A stretch of 64,000 nt of DNA, from NCBI RefSeq assembly GCF_000308615.1, contig NZ_BAGB01000170.1, forward strand, positions 62,001 through 126,000, given 5' to 3'. The position numbers and the translations under genes are program-made. Below are positions 16,116 through 24,940 of the stretch, piece after piece. The notes under the pieces were generated by a model. That model did not search any database. It saw only the letters and a list, made by a program, of their open reading frames with translations, and was not told where the DNA came from. Origin of the DNA: Nocardia jiangxiensis NBRC 101359 (GTDB lineage: Bacteria > Actinomycetota > Actinomycetes > Mycobacteriales > Mycobacteriaceae). Each line of letters begins with the position of its first letter. The first letter of the stretch is position 1.

Positions 16116-17492
16116 ATGTACCTACCGCGCACGGCCGTGATCGGCGCCGGTATCAGCGGGTTGACCGCGGGCAAGATGCTCAACGACTACGGCGTGCCGT
16201 ACGTGTGCTTCGAATCCTCGGATCGGGTCGGCGGCAACTGGGCGTTCGGCAATCCGAACGGTCATTCCAGCGCCTACCGGTCCCTGCACATCGACACCTC
16301 GAAACATCAGCTGTCCTTCCGCGACTTCCCGATGCCCGAGAGTTATCCGGACTTCCCGCACCACACCCAGATCAAGCAGTATCTCGACGACTATTGCGCG
16401 GCTTTCGATCTCGGCTCGGCCGTCGAATTCGGCAACGGCGTCACTCACGCGCGGCGACTGCCCGGCGGCGGCTGGGAGCTCGACACCCAACAGGGGCAGT
16501 CGCGGCGATTCGATCTGCTGGTGGTCGCCAACGGACACCACTGGGATCCGCGCTACCCGAATTTCCCGGGCGAGTTCACCGGTCACACGATGCACGCGCA
16601 CCACTACATCGACCCGCGCACCCCGATGGACTTCCGGGACCAGCGAATTCTGGTGGTGGGCCTGGGTAACAGCGCGGCCGATATCGCCGTCGAGCTGTCC
16701 TCGAAGGCGCTGGGCAACCGGCTCACCCTGTCCACGCGCTCGAGTGCCTGGATCGTGCCCAAGTACATCGCCGGTCGTCCCGCCGACAAGTATTACCGCA
16801 CGAGTCCCCATGTGCCGCTGTCGTGGCAGCGCAAGATCGCCCAGTGGGGGCAGCCGCTGACCGCGGGGCGACCGGAGAACTACGGTCTGCCCACGCCGAA
16901 TCACAACTTCTTCGAGGCACATCCGACACAGTCGGTGGAGTTGCCGCTGAGGCTGGGCTCCGGTGATGTGCTGCCCAAGCCGAATATCACCCGATTCGAC
17001 GGGCGCACAGTGCATTTCGAAGACGGCAGTAGCGATGATTTCGACATCATCATCTACGCGACCGGCTACAACATCACCTTTCCGTTCTTCGATCCCGACT
17101 TCATCAGCGCCCCGGACAACCGGATCGACCTGTACAAGCGAATGTTCCTGCCGGGCATGGATGATCTGGTGTTCGCCGGATTCGCGCAGTCGACCCCGAC
17201 GCTGTTCCCGTTCGTCGAATGCCAGGCGCGCCTGATCGGCGCGTATGCGGTCGGCCACTATCGGCTGCCCGCCGAGTCCGACATGCACCGGGTGATCGTC
17301 TCGGACCAGCAGCGCTACACCGGTCACATGCTCGATCGTCCGCGCCATACCCAACAGGTCGACTACTTCCTCTACGAGCACGACATGCGCACTCGCGAAC
17401 TGCCCGCCGGAGCCCACCGTGCGGCCTCGCAGGGCCCACCGATCTGGTCGCACGCGGGGGAGCAGGCAACGACGAAGGAGGCGAACAGATGA
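16116..17492 (+). CDS. Flavin-containing / Baeyer-Villiger-type monooxygenase
   Basis: 458 residues. FAD-binding GAGISG is at residues 10-15, the FMO fingerprint FxGxxxHxxxY at residues 154-164 (FTGHTMHAHHY), and NADPH-binding GLGNSAAD near residue 181. ATGYN is near the C-terminal third. It should use NADPH and oxygen to oxygenate a carbonyl carbon or a soft nucleophile. The hydrolase and SDR that follow, with 4-base overlaps, favour Baeyer-Villiger chemistry on a ketone. Ribosome-binding site GGAAGGGA precedes the ATG. Confidence 0.85.
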   Translation: MYLPRTAVIGAGISGLTAGKMLNDYGVPYVCFESSDRVGGNWAFGNPNGHSSAYRSLHIDTSKHQLSFRDFPMPESYPDFPHHTQIKQYLDDYCAAFDLGSAVEFGNGVTHARRLPGGGWELDTQQGQSRRFDLLVVANGHHWDPRYPNFPGEFTGHTMHAHHYIDPRTPMDFRDQRILVVGLGNSAADIAVELSSKALGNRLTLSTRSSAWIVPKYIAGRPADKYYRTSPHVPLSWQRKIAQWGQPLTAGRPENYGLPTPNHNFFEAHPTQSVELPLRLGSGDVLPKPNITRFDGRTVHFEDGSSDDFDIIIYATGYNITFPFFDPDFISAPDNRIDLYKRMFLPGMDDLVFAGFAQSTPTLFPFVECQARLIGAYAVGHYRLPAESDMHRVIVSDQQRYTGHMLDRPRHTQQVDYFLYEHDMRTRELPAGAHRAASQGPPIWSHAGEQATTKEANR

Positions 17493-18445
17493 GCACGGAC
17501 TATCGGCAGATCACCTTCCGATCGGAGGGAACGGACTGTGACGCATGGTTTTTCGAGCCGAGCCCGGGTGGCGCCTTCCAGCGGGCCGAAGGATGCCCGG
17601 TAGTGGTGATGGCGCACGGTTTCGGCGGGACGAAGGATTCCGGGCTGGACCCGTTCGCACGGGCGCTGAGCGATTGCGGGCTGGCCGTGTTCGCCTTCGA
17701 CTATCGGGGATTCGGCGCCTCGGGAGGTGCTCGGCGGCAGCGGGTTTCGATGGCCGAACAGGCGGACGACTATCGGGCTGCGGTTGCGGCGGCCGCGCGG
17801 CAGCCCGGGGTGGATGCGGCGCGGGTGGTGCTGTGGGGTGTGTCGATGTCGGGCGGGCACGCGTTGAGCGTCGCCGCGGATCGTACGGATGTGTGCGCGG
17901 TGATCGCGATGGTTCCGCTGGTATCCGGTGCGGCCGCGGGGCGGCTGGCCTACGAGCAGGTGGGGGCCGGGGCGATCGCCGGATCGACGGTGCAGGCCGT
18001 GCGCAGTGCGCTGTCGTCGCGGGTGGGACGGGCGGCGGTGATGATGCCGCTGGTCGGCCGTCCGGGCGAACGTGCGGCGCTGACCGCCGACGGATATTAC
18101 GAGAGTTATCTGGCTCTGGCCGGTCCGACCTGGCGTAACGAGGTGGACGCGGCGGTCGGGCTGGAACTCGGTGGTTACCGGGTGGGACGGCGCGCGAGTC
18201 GTATCGGTGCGCCGGTGCTGATGCAGATCGCCGATTTCGACCGGGTCGCGCCACCGCATCCGGCGGCGAAGGTCGCCTTCGCGGCGCATGCCGAGGTTCG
18301 GCACTATCCGTGCGATCACTTCGACATTTTCCCGGGGCAGGCGTGGTTCGAGCCCGCGCTCGCGCACCAGATCCGTTTCCTGAGCAGACATCTCGCCGAG
18401 GTGGCCACGGTCGATGCGCAGGCCGATGCGGAGCGGACCGCGTGA
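17489..18445 (+). CDS. Alpha/beta hydrolase (FMO operon)
   Basis: 318 residues from ATG 17489, overlapping the monooxygenase stop by ATGA. Seen: oxyanion loop HGFGGTKD at 43-50, nucleophile elbow GVSMSGG with Ser119, a late Asp in DFDRVAP and His in CDHFDIF. Family includes esterases and X-Pro-peptidase-like hydrolases. In this operon the likely job is to cleave the ester or lactone made by the monooxygenase. Substrate is inferred only. Confidence 0.83.
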   Translation: MSTDYRQITFRSEGTDCDAWFFEPSPGGAFQRAEGCPVVVMAHGFGGTKDSGLDPFARALSDCGLAVFAFDYRGFGASGGARRQRVSMAEQADDYRAAVAAAARQPGVDAARVVLWGVSMSGGHALSVAADRTDVCAVIAMVPLVSGAAAGRLAYEQVGAGAIAGSTVQAVRSALSSRVGRAAVMMPLVGRPGERAALTADGYYESYLALAGPTWRNEVDAAVGLELGGYRVGRRASRIGAPVLMQIADFDRVAPPHPAAKVAFAAHAEVRHYPCDHFDIFPGQAWFEPALAHQIRFLSRHLAEVATVDAQADAERTA

Positions 18446-19224
18446 GCGCGCCGCAGGTCCGCACAGCGGTGGTGACGGGCGGGGCGTCGGGGATCGGCGC
18501 GGCCACGGTCCGGGCGCTGGTCGCCCAGGGGTATCGGGTCGTGGTGGCCGATATCGACGGAGATGCCGCGGGTCGGCTGGCCGACGAACTCGGTGACGCG
18601 GTGACGTCCGCGCGGATGGATGTGACCGACGAGGATTCGGTCGCCGAGGTATTCGCCGCCGCGTCGGGCGCGCACGCGGTCGTGCACTGCGCGGGCGTCT
18701 CGGTGCCCGGCCCCATCACCGAACTCGAGCTGGCCGGCTGGCGCACAACCGTCGACGTCTGCCTGACCGGCACCTTCCTGGTGGTCAAACATGCCGGACG
18801 TCATCTGGCCGACGGCGGCAGCATCGTCTGCACAGCCTCCCTCAACGGTCGGCAACCGGGCACCGGCATGGCGGCCTACTGCGCCGCGAAGGCCGGTGTG
18901 CTGATGTTGATCGAGGTCGCCGCACTGGAACTGGCCGACCGCGGTATCCGGGTCAACGCCATCTCTCCGGGCCTGGTCGACACTCCGCTGGTGGCGGGTG
19001 TCGCGCTGGTGCCGGGCCTGCGCGAGGAATATCTGGAGAACACCCCGCTCGGCCGCAGTGGTCGTCCCGAGGAGATCGCGGATGCGGTGGTATTCCTCGC
19101 CTCGGATCAGACCCGGTGGATGACCGGCTCGACCATCGATCTCAACGGTGGCGCCCATCTGCGGCGTTACCCGGATGTGCTGGGACGGGTGCGTGCGATG
19201 GCGGAGGATGCTTCCGGCACGTGA
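18442..19224 (+). CDS. SDR-family alcohol dehydrogenase (FMO operon)
   Basis: 260 residues from GTG 18442 with a GTGA overlap to the hydrolase stop. Seen: TGGASGIGAAT cofactor loop, HCAGV, catalytic Ser in CTASLNG, and YCAAK. The C-terminus is the classical SDR type (LNGGAHL). It probably oxidises a secondary alcohol to the ketone used by the monooxygenase. It ends 43 bases from a convergent gene. Confidence 0.86.
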   Translation: MSAPQVRTAVVTGGASGIGAATVRALVAQGYRVVVADIDGDAAGRLADELGDAVTSARMDVTDEDSVAEVFAAASGAHAVVHCAGVSVPGPITELELAGWRTTVDVCLTGTFLVVKHAGRHLADGGSIVCTASLNGRQPGTGMAAYCAAKAGVLMLIEVAALELADRGIRVNAISPGLVDTPLVAGVALVPGLREEYLENTPLGRSGRPEEIADAVVFLASDQTRWMTGSTIDLNGGAHLRRYPDVLGRVRAMAEDASGT

Positions 19225-19267
19225 TAGGTTGCGCCGCAGCGGTATACGAGTACGTGTGCGATCACCT

Positions 19268-20872
19268 TCACACCCGGCTCTCGGCGGCCTCGGCCCGGGT
19301 TGCGGCGGCGACGGTGGCCAGAGCATTCTCCAGTTCGTGCGCCGCATCCCGTGGTGCGGCAGGAGTACGCCAGGCGATGTAGCCGTCGGGGCGGATCAAC
19401 GTCGCCCCCGTAGATCCGATGCCGTAGGCGTGTTCGAACACTGTGGGTTCCTCGAACTGCACGTCGGTGCCGATCTGCTCGAAGACGACTCCGATACCGA
19501 GCTTCTCCGCGGCTTGCGCTGCCGCGGAACGCCATTGGTCGTCACAGGACAGCAGTACCCAGTCGTGCCGGATCAGATCCAGCGTCGAGCGTTCGTGCCC
19601 GTCGACGGTGATCCACCGGTGCGGTGCGCGGGTACCGGGCTGACCGGCCCACTCGTCGGGCCGGGCGGCCGCAGGTAGGGACGGGTCCGTACCCAGGACT
19701 GCCGTGGAACGGTACAGCTGGCCCAATTCGATGGCGGCATCCTCGAGCACAGGGGTGTCGGACTTCGCGCCGGGCAGATACGCCTTGTAATCGGCACGGG
19801 CGAAGAGTTGATCGTGGCGCAGGTCCGCGACCGGACGGCGCTCGGCGTCGTAGGTGTCCAGCAGTCGGGAGTCGGACATCCCGGACAACACGGCCGCCAG
19901 TTTCCACGCCAGGTTGTGTGCGTCGTCGATACCGGTGTTCGCGCCGAATCCGCCACGGTTGGGCGGTAATTGGTGCGCCGCGTCGCCCGCCAGGAAGATC
20001 CTGCCGGTCGAGAAGCGGTCGGCGATCAGAGCCGTCAGATTCCATCGTCCGGTGGTGACGAGTTCGATCGGGATGTCGGTGCGGCCGATCGCGCGCTGGA
20101 CGACCTCGATCTGCTGATCGGCGTCGCGTTCGACGTCGTCGGACAGCATCAGCACCCAGCGACCGTCACCGTAGGTGGTCAGGAACGCCCGCAGATCGGG
20201 CAGTTCGATCTCGAACTGGACCACCCCGTGCCGCAGGTACTCCTCGAGTGGGGCCCGGAACAGGATGCTGCGCTGCACCGAGAGCGGGCCGACGCCGTGC
20301 CGTTCGATACCCAGCTCGGTGCGCACCCCGCTGTCGCCACCGTCGGCGGCGACCACGTATCGGGCGCGCAGGGTATACTCGTGGCCGTCGTCGCGGCGTC
20401 GCAGCACGGCGGTGACGCAGTCCTCGTCGGGTGTGAGGCCGAGAAGTTCGGTGCCCGAACGCAATTCGGCGCCCAGCTCGATCGCCCGGTCGCGCAGCAA
20501 CGGTTCGAGCCGATCCTGAGTGATGGCGACGGCGTGCACCGGCGACTGTTCGGCCCCGTACGCGCCGTCACCGCCCGGGGTCCACGGGTACTCCTCGATC
20601 CAGTTCCCGGTCAGGCTCTCCACCCGGGCTCGCCGCGGCGGCTTCATGCCCTGTGTGGAGGCGGGGACCTCGATGCCGACCTGGCGGAAGTGCTCGACCG
20701 TGCGGGTGGTGAACCCGATCGCCCGCGGGTGCGGCGAGCTGCCGTAATGCTTGTCGATCACTACGACGGGCACGCCCCGCCAGGACAGGAAAACGGCCGC
20801 GGACAAGCCGACGAGGCTGCCGCCGACGATGAGAACCGGTGTGGTGTCGATGTTTTCGATATTGACGTTCAT
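19268..20872 (-). CDS. FAD-dependent aromatic hydroxylase-type monooxygenase
   Basis: 534 residues from ATG 20872, chosen because GGGAAGGGA sits about 8 bases ahead; ATG 20881 abuts it. Group A flavoprotein hydroxylase: FAD-binding VGGSLVGLSAA, the DG motif VAADGGDSGVR, and the GDAAH motif followed by PPNRGGFGANTGIDDAHNLAWKL. The C-terminal thioredoxin-like region is that of the phenol/polyketide hydroxylase subgroup (anthracycline and tetracenomycin-type). Substrate likely aromatic or a xenobiotic. A TetR gene diverges from it. Confidence 0.88.
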   Translation of the reverse strand: MNVNIENIDTTPVLIVGGSLVGLSAAVFLSWRGVPVVVIDKHYGSSPHPRAIGFTTRTVEHFRQVGIEVPASTQGMKPPRRARVESLTGNWIEEYPWTPGGDGAYGAEQSPVHAVAITQDRLEPLLRDRAIELGAELRSGTELLGLTPDEDCVTAVLRRRDDGHEYTLRARYVVAADGGDSGVRTELGIERHGVGPLSVQRSILFRAPLEEYLRHGVVQFEIELPDLRAFLTTYGDGRWVLMLSDDVERDADQQIEVVQRAIGRTDIPIELVTTGRWNLTALIADRFSTGRIFLAGDAAHQLPPNRGGFGANTGIDDAHNLAWKLAAVLSGMSDSRLLDTYDAERRPVADLRHDQLFARADYKAYLPGAKSDTPVLEDAAIELGQLYRSTAVLGTDPSLPAAARPDEWAGQPGTRAPHRWITVDGHERSTLDLIRHDWVLLSCDDQWRSAAAQAAEKLGIGVVFEQIGTDVQFEEPTVFEHAYGIGSTGATLIRPDGYIAWRTPAAPRDAAHELENALATVAAATRAEAAESRV

Positions 20873-20923
20873 CGTGATCATCCCTTCCCGTGGTGTCGGT
20901 GGTGGTGAACTCTCAGAGAAAAC

Positions 20924-20957
20924 GTAACTCAATAACAAATGTTACTCGATAACGAAT
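20924..20957. promoter_or_regulatory. 17-bp tandem direct repeat, candidate TetR operator
   Basis: GTAACTCAATAACAAAT (20924-20940) is followed directly by GTTACTCGATAACGAAT (20941-20957), 14 of 17 identical. GAGTTACG at 20964-20971 gives an inverted copy of CGTAACTC at 20923-20930. The block is AT-rich and lies between divergent monooxygenase and TetR genes. Confidence 0.6.
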
Positions 20958-20991
20958 CTGAGTGAGTTACGTCATTTGATAGAGTTCGGAC

Positions 20992-21588
20992 ATGACCAGC
21001 GAGCCGTCCGGACTACGGGAACGCAAGAACGCCCGGACTCGCCGCGCACTCGCCGAGGCGGCGGAACGGTTGTTCCTGGAGAAGGGCTACGACCAGGTCG
21101 GCATCAAGGAGATCGCCGATGCGGCCGATATCTCGGTGCCGACGATGTTCCGTCACGTCCCCGACGGCAAGGAAGCGGTGATGTTCGACGATGGGGTCGA
21201 GCGTCGGGAGAGTCTGCTCGCCGCGGTTCGCCAGCGTCCGCCGGGCCGGTCGCTGATGGCCGCTCTACGTGAGTTCATGGCAGGCCGGGGTCCGTTCCTC
21301 GTCGATCCGGGCCCGGAGATGCTCCGGCGCACCGAACTGATCATGAACACGCCCGCGCTGCGTGAGTACTCCCGCCGGTTGTGGATTCGCTGCGAAGCCC
21401 CCCTGGCCACGGCCATCGCCGCCGAACTCGGTCGCGAGCCAGACGACGTCACCGCACGCGCCATCGCGCGCTACGTCCTGGAGATTCCCCAATTCCTCGG
21501 CGACGAGCCCGACCCTCGGGCTGCGCTCGACGCGATCTTCGCCCTGCTCGAACACGGCCTGGACGGGGTGAGTCGGCCTGCGTCCTAG
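20992..21588 (+). CDS. TetR-family regulator (hydroxylase-linked)
   Basis: 198 residues. The start MTSEPSGLRERKNARTRRAL is the usual Arg-rich lead-in, followed by the helix-turn-helix IADAADISVPTMFRHV near residues 42-57. It is divergent from the FAD hydroxylase gene and probably represses it until an aromatic inducer binds. The 3' side converges on the acyl-CoA dehydrogenase across a strong hairpin. Confidence 0.87.
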   Translation: MTSEPSGLRERKNARTRRALAEAAERLFLEKGYDQVGIKEIADAADISVPTMFRHVPDGKEAVMFDDGVERRESLLAAVRQRPPGRSLMAALREFMAGRGPFLVDPGPEMLRRTELIMNTPALREYSRRLWIRCEAPLATAIAAELGREPDDVTARAIARYVLEIPQFLGDEPDPRAALDAIFALLEHGLDGVSRPAS

Positions 21589-21707
21589 ACCGTGCGGGCC
21601 GGGGCCGGGCGAGTGTGGTTCTGCCGCCGCATGATCGGTTGTGCGACAGCGTAATACGGGACTCTGATGCGGTTTCGGTGCGTCGGCTCCGTCATGGCGG
21701 CACGGCG

Positions 21708-21741
21708 CGGCCCCCGGAACGCTGGAGTCGTCCGGGGGCCG
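21708..21741. terminator. Strong bidirectional terminator hairpin
   Basis: CGGCCCCCGGA (21708-21718) and TCCGGGGGCCG (21731-21741) form a perfect 11-bp stem with a 12-base loop between two convergent genes. There is no clear U-tract on either side. Confidence 0.7.
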
Positions 21742-21754
21742 TTGTGGATCGGGC

Positions 21755-22897
21755 TCAGGATCCGGCGAGGGTTCGGGCGATGACCAGGCGTTGGATCTGG
21801 TTGGTGCCCTCGAAGATCTGGGTGATCTTGGCTTCGCGCATGTAGCGTTCGACGCGGAAGTCGCGGGTGTAGCCGTAGCCGCCGAGGACCTGGACCGCGT
21901 CGGTGGTGACCTTCATGGCGGCGTCGGTGGCGACGAGTTTGGCGACGGATGCGTTGCGGGAGTAGGGGAGTCCCGCGTCACGGCGGCGGGCCGCGTCGAG
22001 GTAGGTGGCGCGGGCGGAGTCGACGGCCGCGGCCATGTCGGCGAGCAGGAAGCCCAGGCCCTGGTGGTCGATGATCTTGCGGCCGAACGCTGTTCGCTCC
22101 TTGGCGTAGGCCACGGCTTCGTCGAGTGCGGCCTGAGCCAGGCCCACGGCTACCGCGGCGATGCCCAGGCGTCCGGAATCCAGTGCGCTGAAAGCGATCT
22201 GGAGGCCCTGGCCCTCCTCGCCGATGCGGCGTGCGGAGTCGACGATCGCGTCGTCGTAGTGCGCGGTGGTGGTGGGGACCGCGGACAGGCCCATCTTCTC
22301 CTCGGGTTTGCCGAAGCTCAGTCCCGGGGTCTGCTTGTCGACCAGGAAGCACGAGATGCCGCGTGAGCCTTCGCCGGTGCGGGCGAACAGGGTGTAGAAG
22401 TCGGCGATGCCGCCGTGGGTGATCCACGCCTTGGTGCCGGAGATGCGGTAGCCGTCCGGGGTGGGGGTGGCCTTGCAGGCCAGTGCCGCGGCATCCGAAC
22501 CCGCCTGCGGTTCGGACAGACTGTAGGCACCGATCATGCTGCCGCCCAGCATATTCGGCAGCCAGCGCTGCTTCTGCTCCTCGGTGCCGAACATCATCAG
22601 GGGGTGGCACGAGAGGCTGTGCACGCTGACCGCCACCGCCACGGCCGCCCACCGGGCCGCGATCTCCTCGAGCACCTGTAGATACACCTCGTACGGCTGG
22701 TCGCCGCCGCCCCATTCGGACGGATACGGCAGGCTCAGCAGACCGGCCTCGCCCAGGGTGGCGAAGACCCCGTCGGGATAGGTCTCGGCCTTCTCGTGGG
22801 CATCGGCGATCGGTGCGAGCACCTTGTCGGCGATATCGCGGGTCAGCTGGATCAGATCCTGTGCCTCGGCGGTGGGCAGCAGACGATCGACGGCCAC
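21755..22897 (-). CDS. Acyl-CoA dehydrogenase
   Basis: 380 residues from GTG 22897, preferred because AAGGGAG is 6-7 bases upstream; an earlier GTG at 22915 would precede that site. Seen: flavin-binding YSLSEPQAGSDA and WITHGG, and the C-terminal IFEGTNQIQ containing the catalytic Glu of short/branched-chain acyl-CoA dehydrogenases. It oxidises an acyl-CoA to the 2-enoyl-CoA, passing electrons to ETF. Chain preference cannot be told. A TetR gene diverges from it. Confidence 0.93.
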   Translation of the reverse strand: MAVDRLLPTAEAQDLIQLTRDIADKVLAPIADAHEKAETYPDGVFATLGEAGLLSLPYPSEWGGGDQPYEVYLQVLEEIAARWAAVAVAVSVHSLSCHPLMMFGTEEQKQRWLPNMLGGSMIGAYSLSEPQAGSDAAALACKATPTPDGYRISGTKAWITHGGIADFYTLFARTGEGSRGISCFLVDKQTPGLSFGKPEEKMGLSAVPTTTAHYDDAIVDSARRIGEEGQGLQIAFSALDSGRLGIAAVAVGLAQAALDEAVAYAKERTAFGRKIIDHQGLGFLLADMAAAVDSARATYLDAARRRDAGLPYSRNASVAKLVATDAAMKVTTDAVQVLGGYGYTRDFRVERYMREAKITQIFEGTNQIQRLVIARTLAGS

Positions 22898-22958
22898 GGA
22901 CAACTCCCTTGCCACTCGAACGAGATGGGTACGTGTATCAGTACCGAGTTACGAGCCA

Positions 22959-23002
22959 CAGTACTGTCAGACGCATAGTACTGCAAGGAGTACTTCAGTA
23001 CT
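22959..23002. promoter_or_regulatory. AGTACT palindrome cluster
   Basis: Four AGTACT palindromes occur at 22960, 22977, 22989 and 22997; the first extends to CAGTACTG. They lie between the divergent acyl-CoA dehydrogenase and TetR starts, 27 bases before the TetR ATG. A multi-site operator is likely. Confidence 0.6.
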
Positions 23003-23028
23003 ACTCGGGATATGGCATCATCGCGGAC

Positions 23029-23604
23029 ATGGCTCCGACCGAGTTCGCCACGCGGCGGCGCACCGAACTGTTCGACGCCCTGGTCGATCTGTTCCTCGCC
23101 GAAGGTTTCGCACACCTGACCCTGGGCGATATCGCCGCGCGGCTGCGTTGTTCGAAGTCCACGCTCTATACCCTCGCCGGGAGTAAGGAACAGCTGGTTC
23201 GCACCGCGACCGTGCACTTCTTCCGCCGCGCCACCGAACAGGTCGAGGCCCGCGTGCGGCCGGTCACCGGCGCGCAGCAGCGGATCCTGGCCTACCTGTC
23301 CGCCGTCGGCACCGAACTGTCGACGGCCTCGGACCGGTTCATGACCGATCTGGACGCCTTCCTGCCCGCCCGCGAGATCTACGAACGCAACACCCGCATC
23401 GCCGCGGACCGCGTCCGCGAACTGATCGACGAGGGCGTCACCGCGGGCGAATTCCGTAGTGTCCATGCGGCATTCGCCGCCGACCTCACCGCCACCATGA
23501 TGGTCCGGATCCAGCAGGGCGGCGTGCGGGACCGCACCGGACTCGACCACGCCGACGCCTACCGCGAACTCGCGACATTGCTCACCGCGGGAATCAGCGC
23601 ATGA
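23029..23604 (+). CDS. TetR-family regulator (acyl-CoA dehydrogenase-linked)
   Basis: 191 residues from ATG 23029; the frame is open upstream but starts there would cover the operator-like repeats. The helix-turn-helix LGDIAARLRCSKSTLYTL is near residues 31-48. Divergence from the dehydrogenase gene suggests an acyl-CoA-responsive repressor. The ligand is inferred from context only. Confidence 0.85.
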   Translation: MAPTEFATRRRTELFDALVDLFLAEGFAHLTLGDIAARLRCSKSTLYTLAGSKEQLVRTATVHFFRRATEQVEARVRPVTGAQQRILAYLSAVGTELSTASDRFMTDLDAFLPAREIYERNTRIAADRVRELIDEGVTAGEFRSVHAAFAADLTATMMVRIQQGGVRDRTGLDHADAYRELATLLTAGISA

Positions 23605-23733
23605 AAGTGCTTGTGGCGCAGTAATGATCAAGGTCCGGGCATTTGCAGCCGGGATGTCGTGCCCGAACGGGTATACCCGACGTTCACCTGCGTCTCAGCG
23701 TTTCCACAGCGCCGCCCCGGCAAGGTGCGCGTC

Positions 23734-24543
23734 ATGGATTACGTATCGGGGTACAAGCTGCCACAGATCACTGTGCTGTTCTGGGTTCTGAAGATCGCCG
23801 CGACCACGTTGGGGGAGACCGGCGGGGACATGCTGTCGCAGACCCTGAACCTGGGATATGTCGCCGCGTCGGTGGTGTTGTTCGCGATTTTCCTTGTGGC
23901 ACTGGTGGTTCAGCTGCGCGTGCGGCGATTTCATCCCGCGCTGTACTGGCTGGTGATCGCGGCGACCAGTACGGCGGGCACCACGATGGCCGATCTGCTG
24001 ACCCGGGGACCGGGCTCGGGCACCTCCACCGACGGCGGGCTGGGATATGCGGGTGGCGCCATGGTGTTGATCGCCGGACTCGCGTTGGTGTTCGCGGTGT
24101 GGAAGGTCACCGGCCTGAGCTATGACGTCACCAGGGTCACCACGTTCCGGGGTGAATTGTTGTACTGGGCGGCGATCTTGTTGTCGAACACGTTGGGTAC
24201 CACGACGGGTGACTATCTGGCCGACGAGACCGGGTTGGGGTACTGGCGTGCGGCGGTGGTGATCGCGGTGGTGATGGCGGTGATCCTGGCCGCGCACTAT
24301 TTCACTCGGATCTCCGGAGTGGTGCTGTTCTGGATCGCGTTCATTCTGACTCGTCCGTTGGGTGCGACGGTGGGCAATTATCTGTCCAAGGAGCGCAGCA
24401 AGGGTGGTCTCGAGCTGGGCACCTACACGGTGTCGGCGGTCCTTGCCGCGGTACTGATCGCCGGTGTTGTCTACACGTACATCGCCATGCGCCGCACCGA
24501 GGAACCGGTTGCCCGCGATCTGGTGGGAGCAGACGCCGAGTGA
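23734..24543 (+). CDS. Four-repeat membrane protein (COG4705-like)
   Basis: 269 residues from ATG 23734. Eight or so hydrophobic helices are arranged as four tandem two-helix units. Each unit carries a similar motif in or near its first helix: TTLGETGGDML (24-34), STAGTTMADLL (79-89), NTLGTTTGDYL (152-162) and RPLGATVGNYL (207-217). The pattern G-x-T-x-x-[DN]-x-L recurs. It resembles uncharacterised COG4705 membrane-anchored proteins. The regular acidic/amide residue in the membrane suggests an ion or small-molecule site, but the function is unknown. It stands alone. Confidence 0.75.
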   Translation: MDYVSGYKLPQITVLFWVLKIAATTLGETGGDMLSQTLNLGYVAASVVLFAIFLVALVVQLRVRRFHPALYWLVIAATSTAGTTMADLLTRGPGSGTSTDGGLGYAGGAMVLIAGLALVFAVWKVTGLSYDVTRVTTFRGELLYWAAILLSNTLGTTTGDYLADETGLGYWRAAVVIAVVMAVILAAHYFTRISGVVLFWIAFILTRPLGATVGNYLSKERSKGGLELGTYTVSAVLAAVLIAGVVYTYIAMRRTEEPVARDLVGADAE

Positions 24544-24940
24544 TTCCGGCCTCGTCGTCGGACGGAGAGAATCGAAAGGAAATCAGTCCGGGGAGCCGCT
24601 CGGTCAGCGGTTCGATGATGTTGCGGGCGGTCGACTCGTCGAGATAGCGGCGCACGTCGGGGCGGTCCAGTGCGCCCAGGAGCGTCGCGTGCAGGCGCAG
24701 CGTCGAGTCGTCCGCCTCGATCAGCCGTTGCAGGATCGCGCGGCCGAGGGTCTCCAGCGGGCCCTCGACGAGTCCGCGGTGCACTGCCGGATGCACTGCC
24801 CGAGGACCCGCGCGAACGCGGCCTGGCCATGATGGACCGCGTCTCCGGCGACTGGCATCCGCGCCCGATCGAGGACACGATCGCCGACGCCGCACTTCTT
24901 CACCCGGAACAGGAAGCGCCGCGACTGACGCGGCGCCGGG
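24544..24940. other. Decayed intergenic region
   Basis: About 400 bases with no intact gene. The minus strand at 24555-24780 encodes a TetR C-terminal-like fragment. The plus strand near 24790-24969 reads ERGLAMMDRVSGDWHPRPIE in a short frame I cannot identify. Confidence 0.5.
24555..24780 (-). pseudogene. TetR-like C-terminal fragment
   Basis: About 70 residues including GPLETLGRAILQRLIEADD and LDRPDVRRYLDES resemble the ligand-domain end of TetR regulators. No helix-turn-helix precedes it and the frame upstream is Arg/Pro-rich nonsense. Probably a remnant. Confidence 0.4.
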
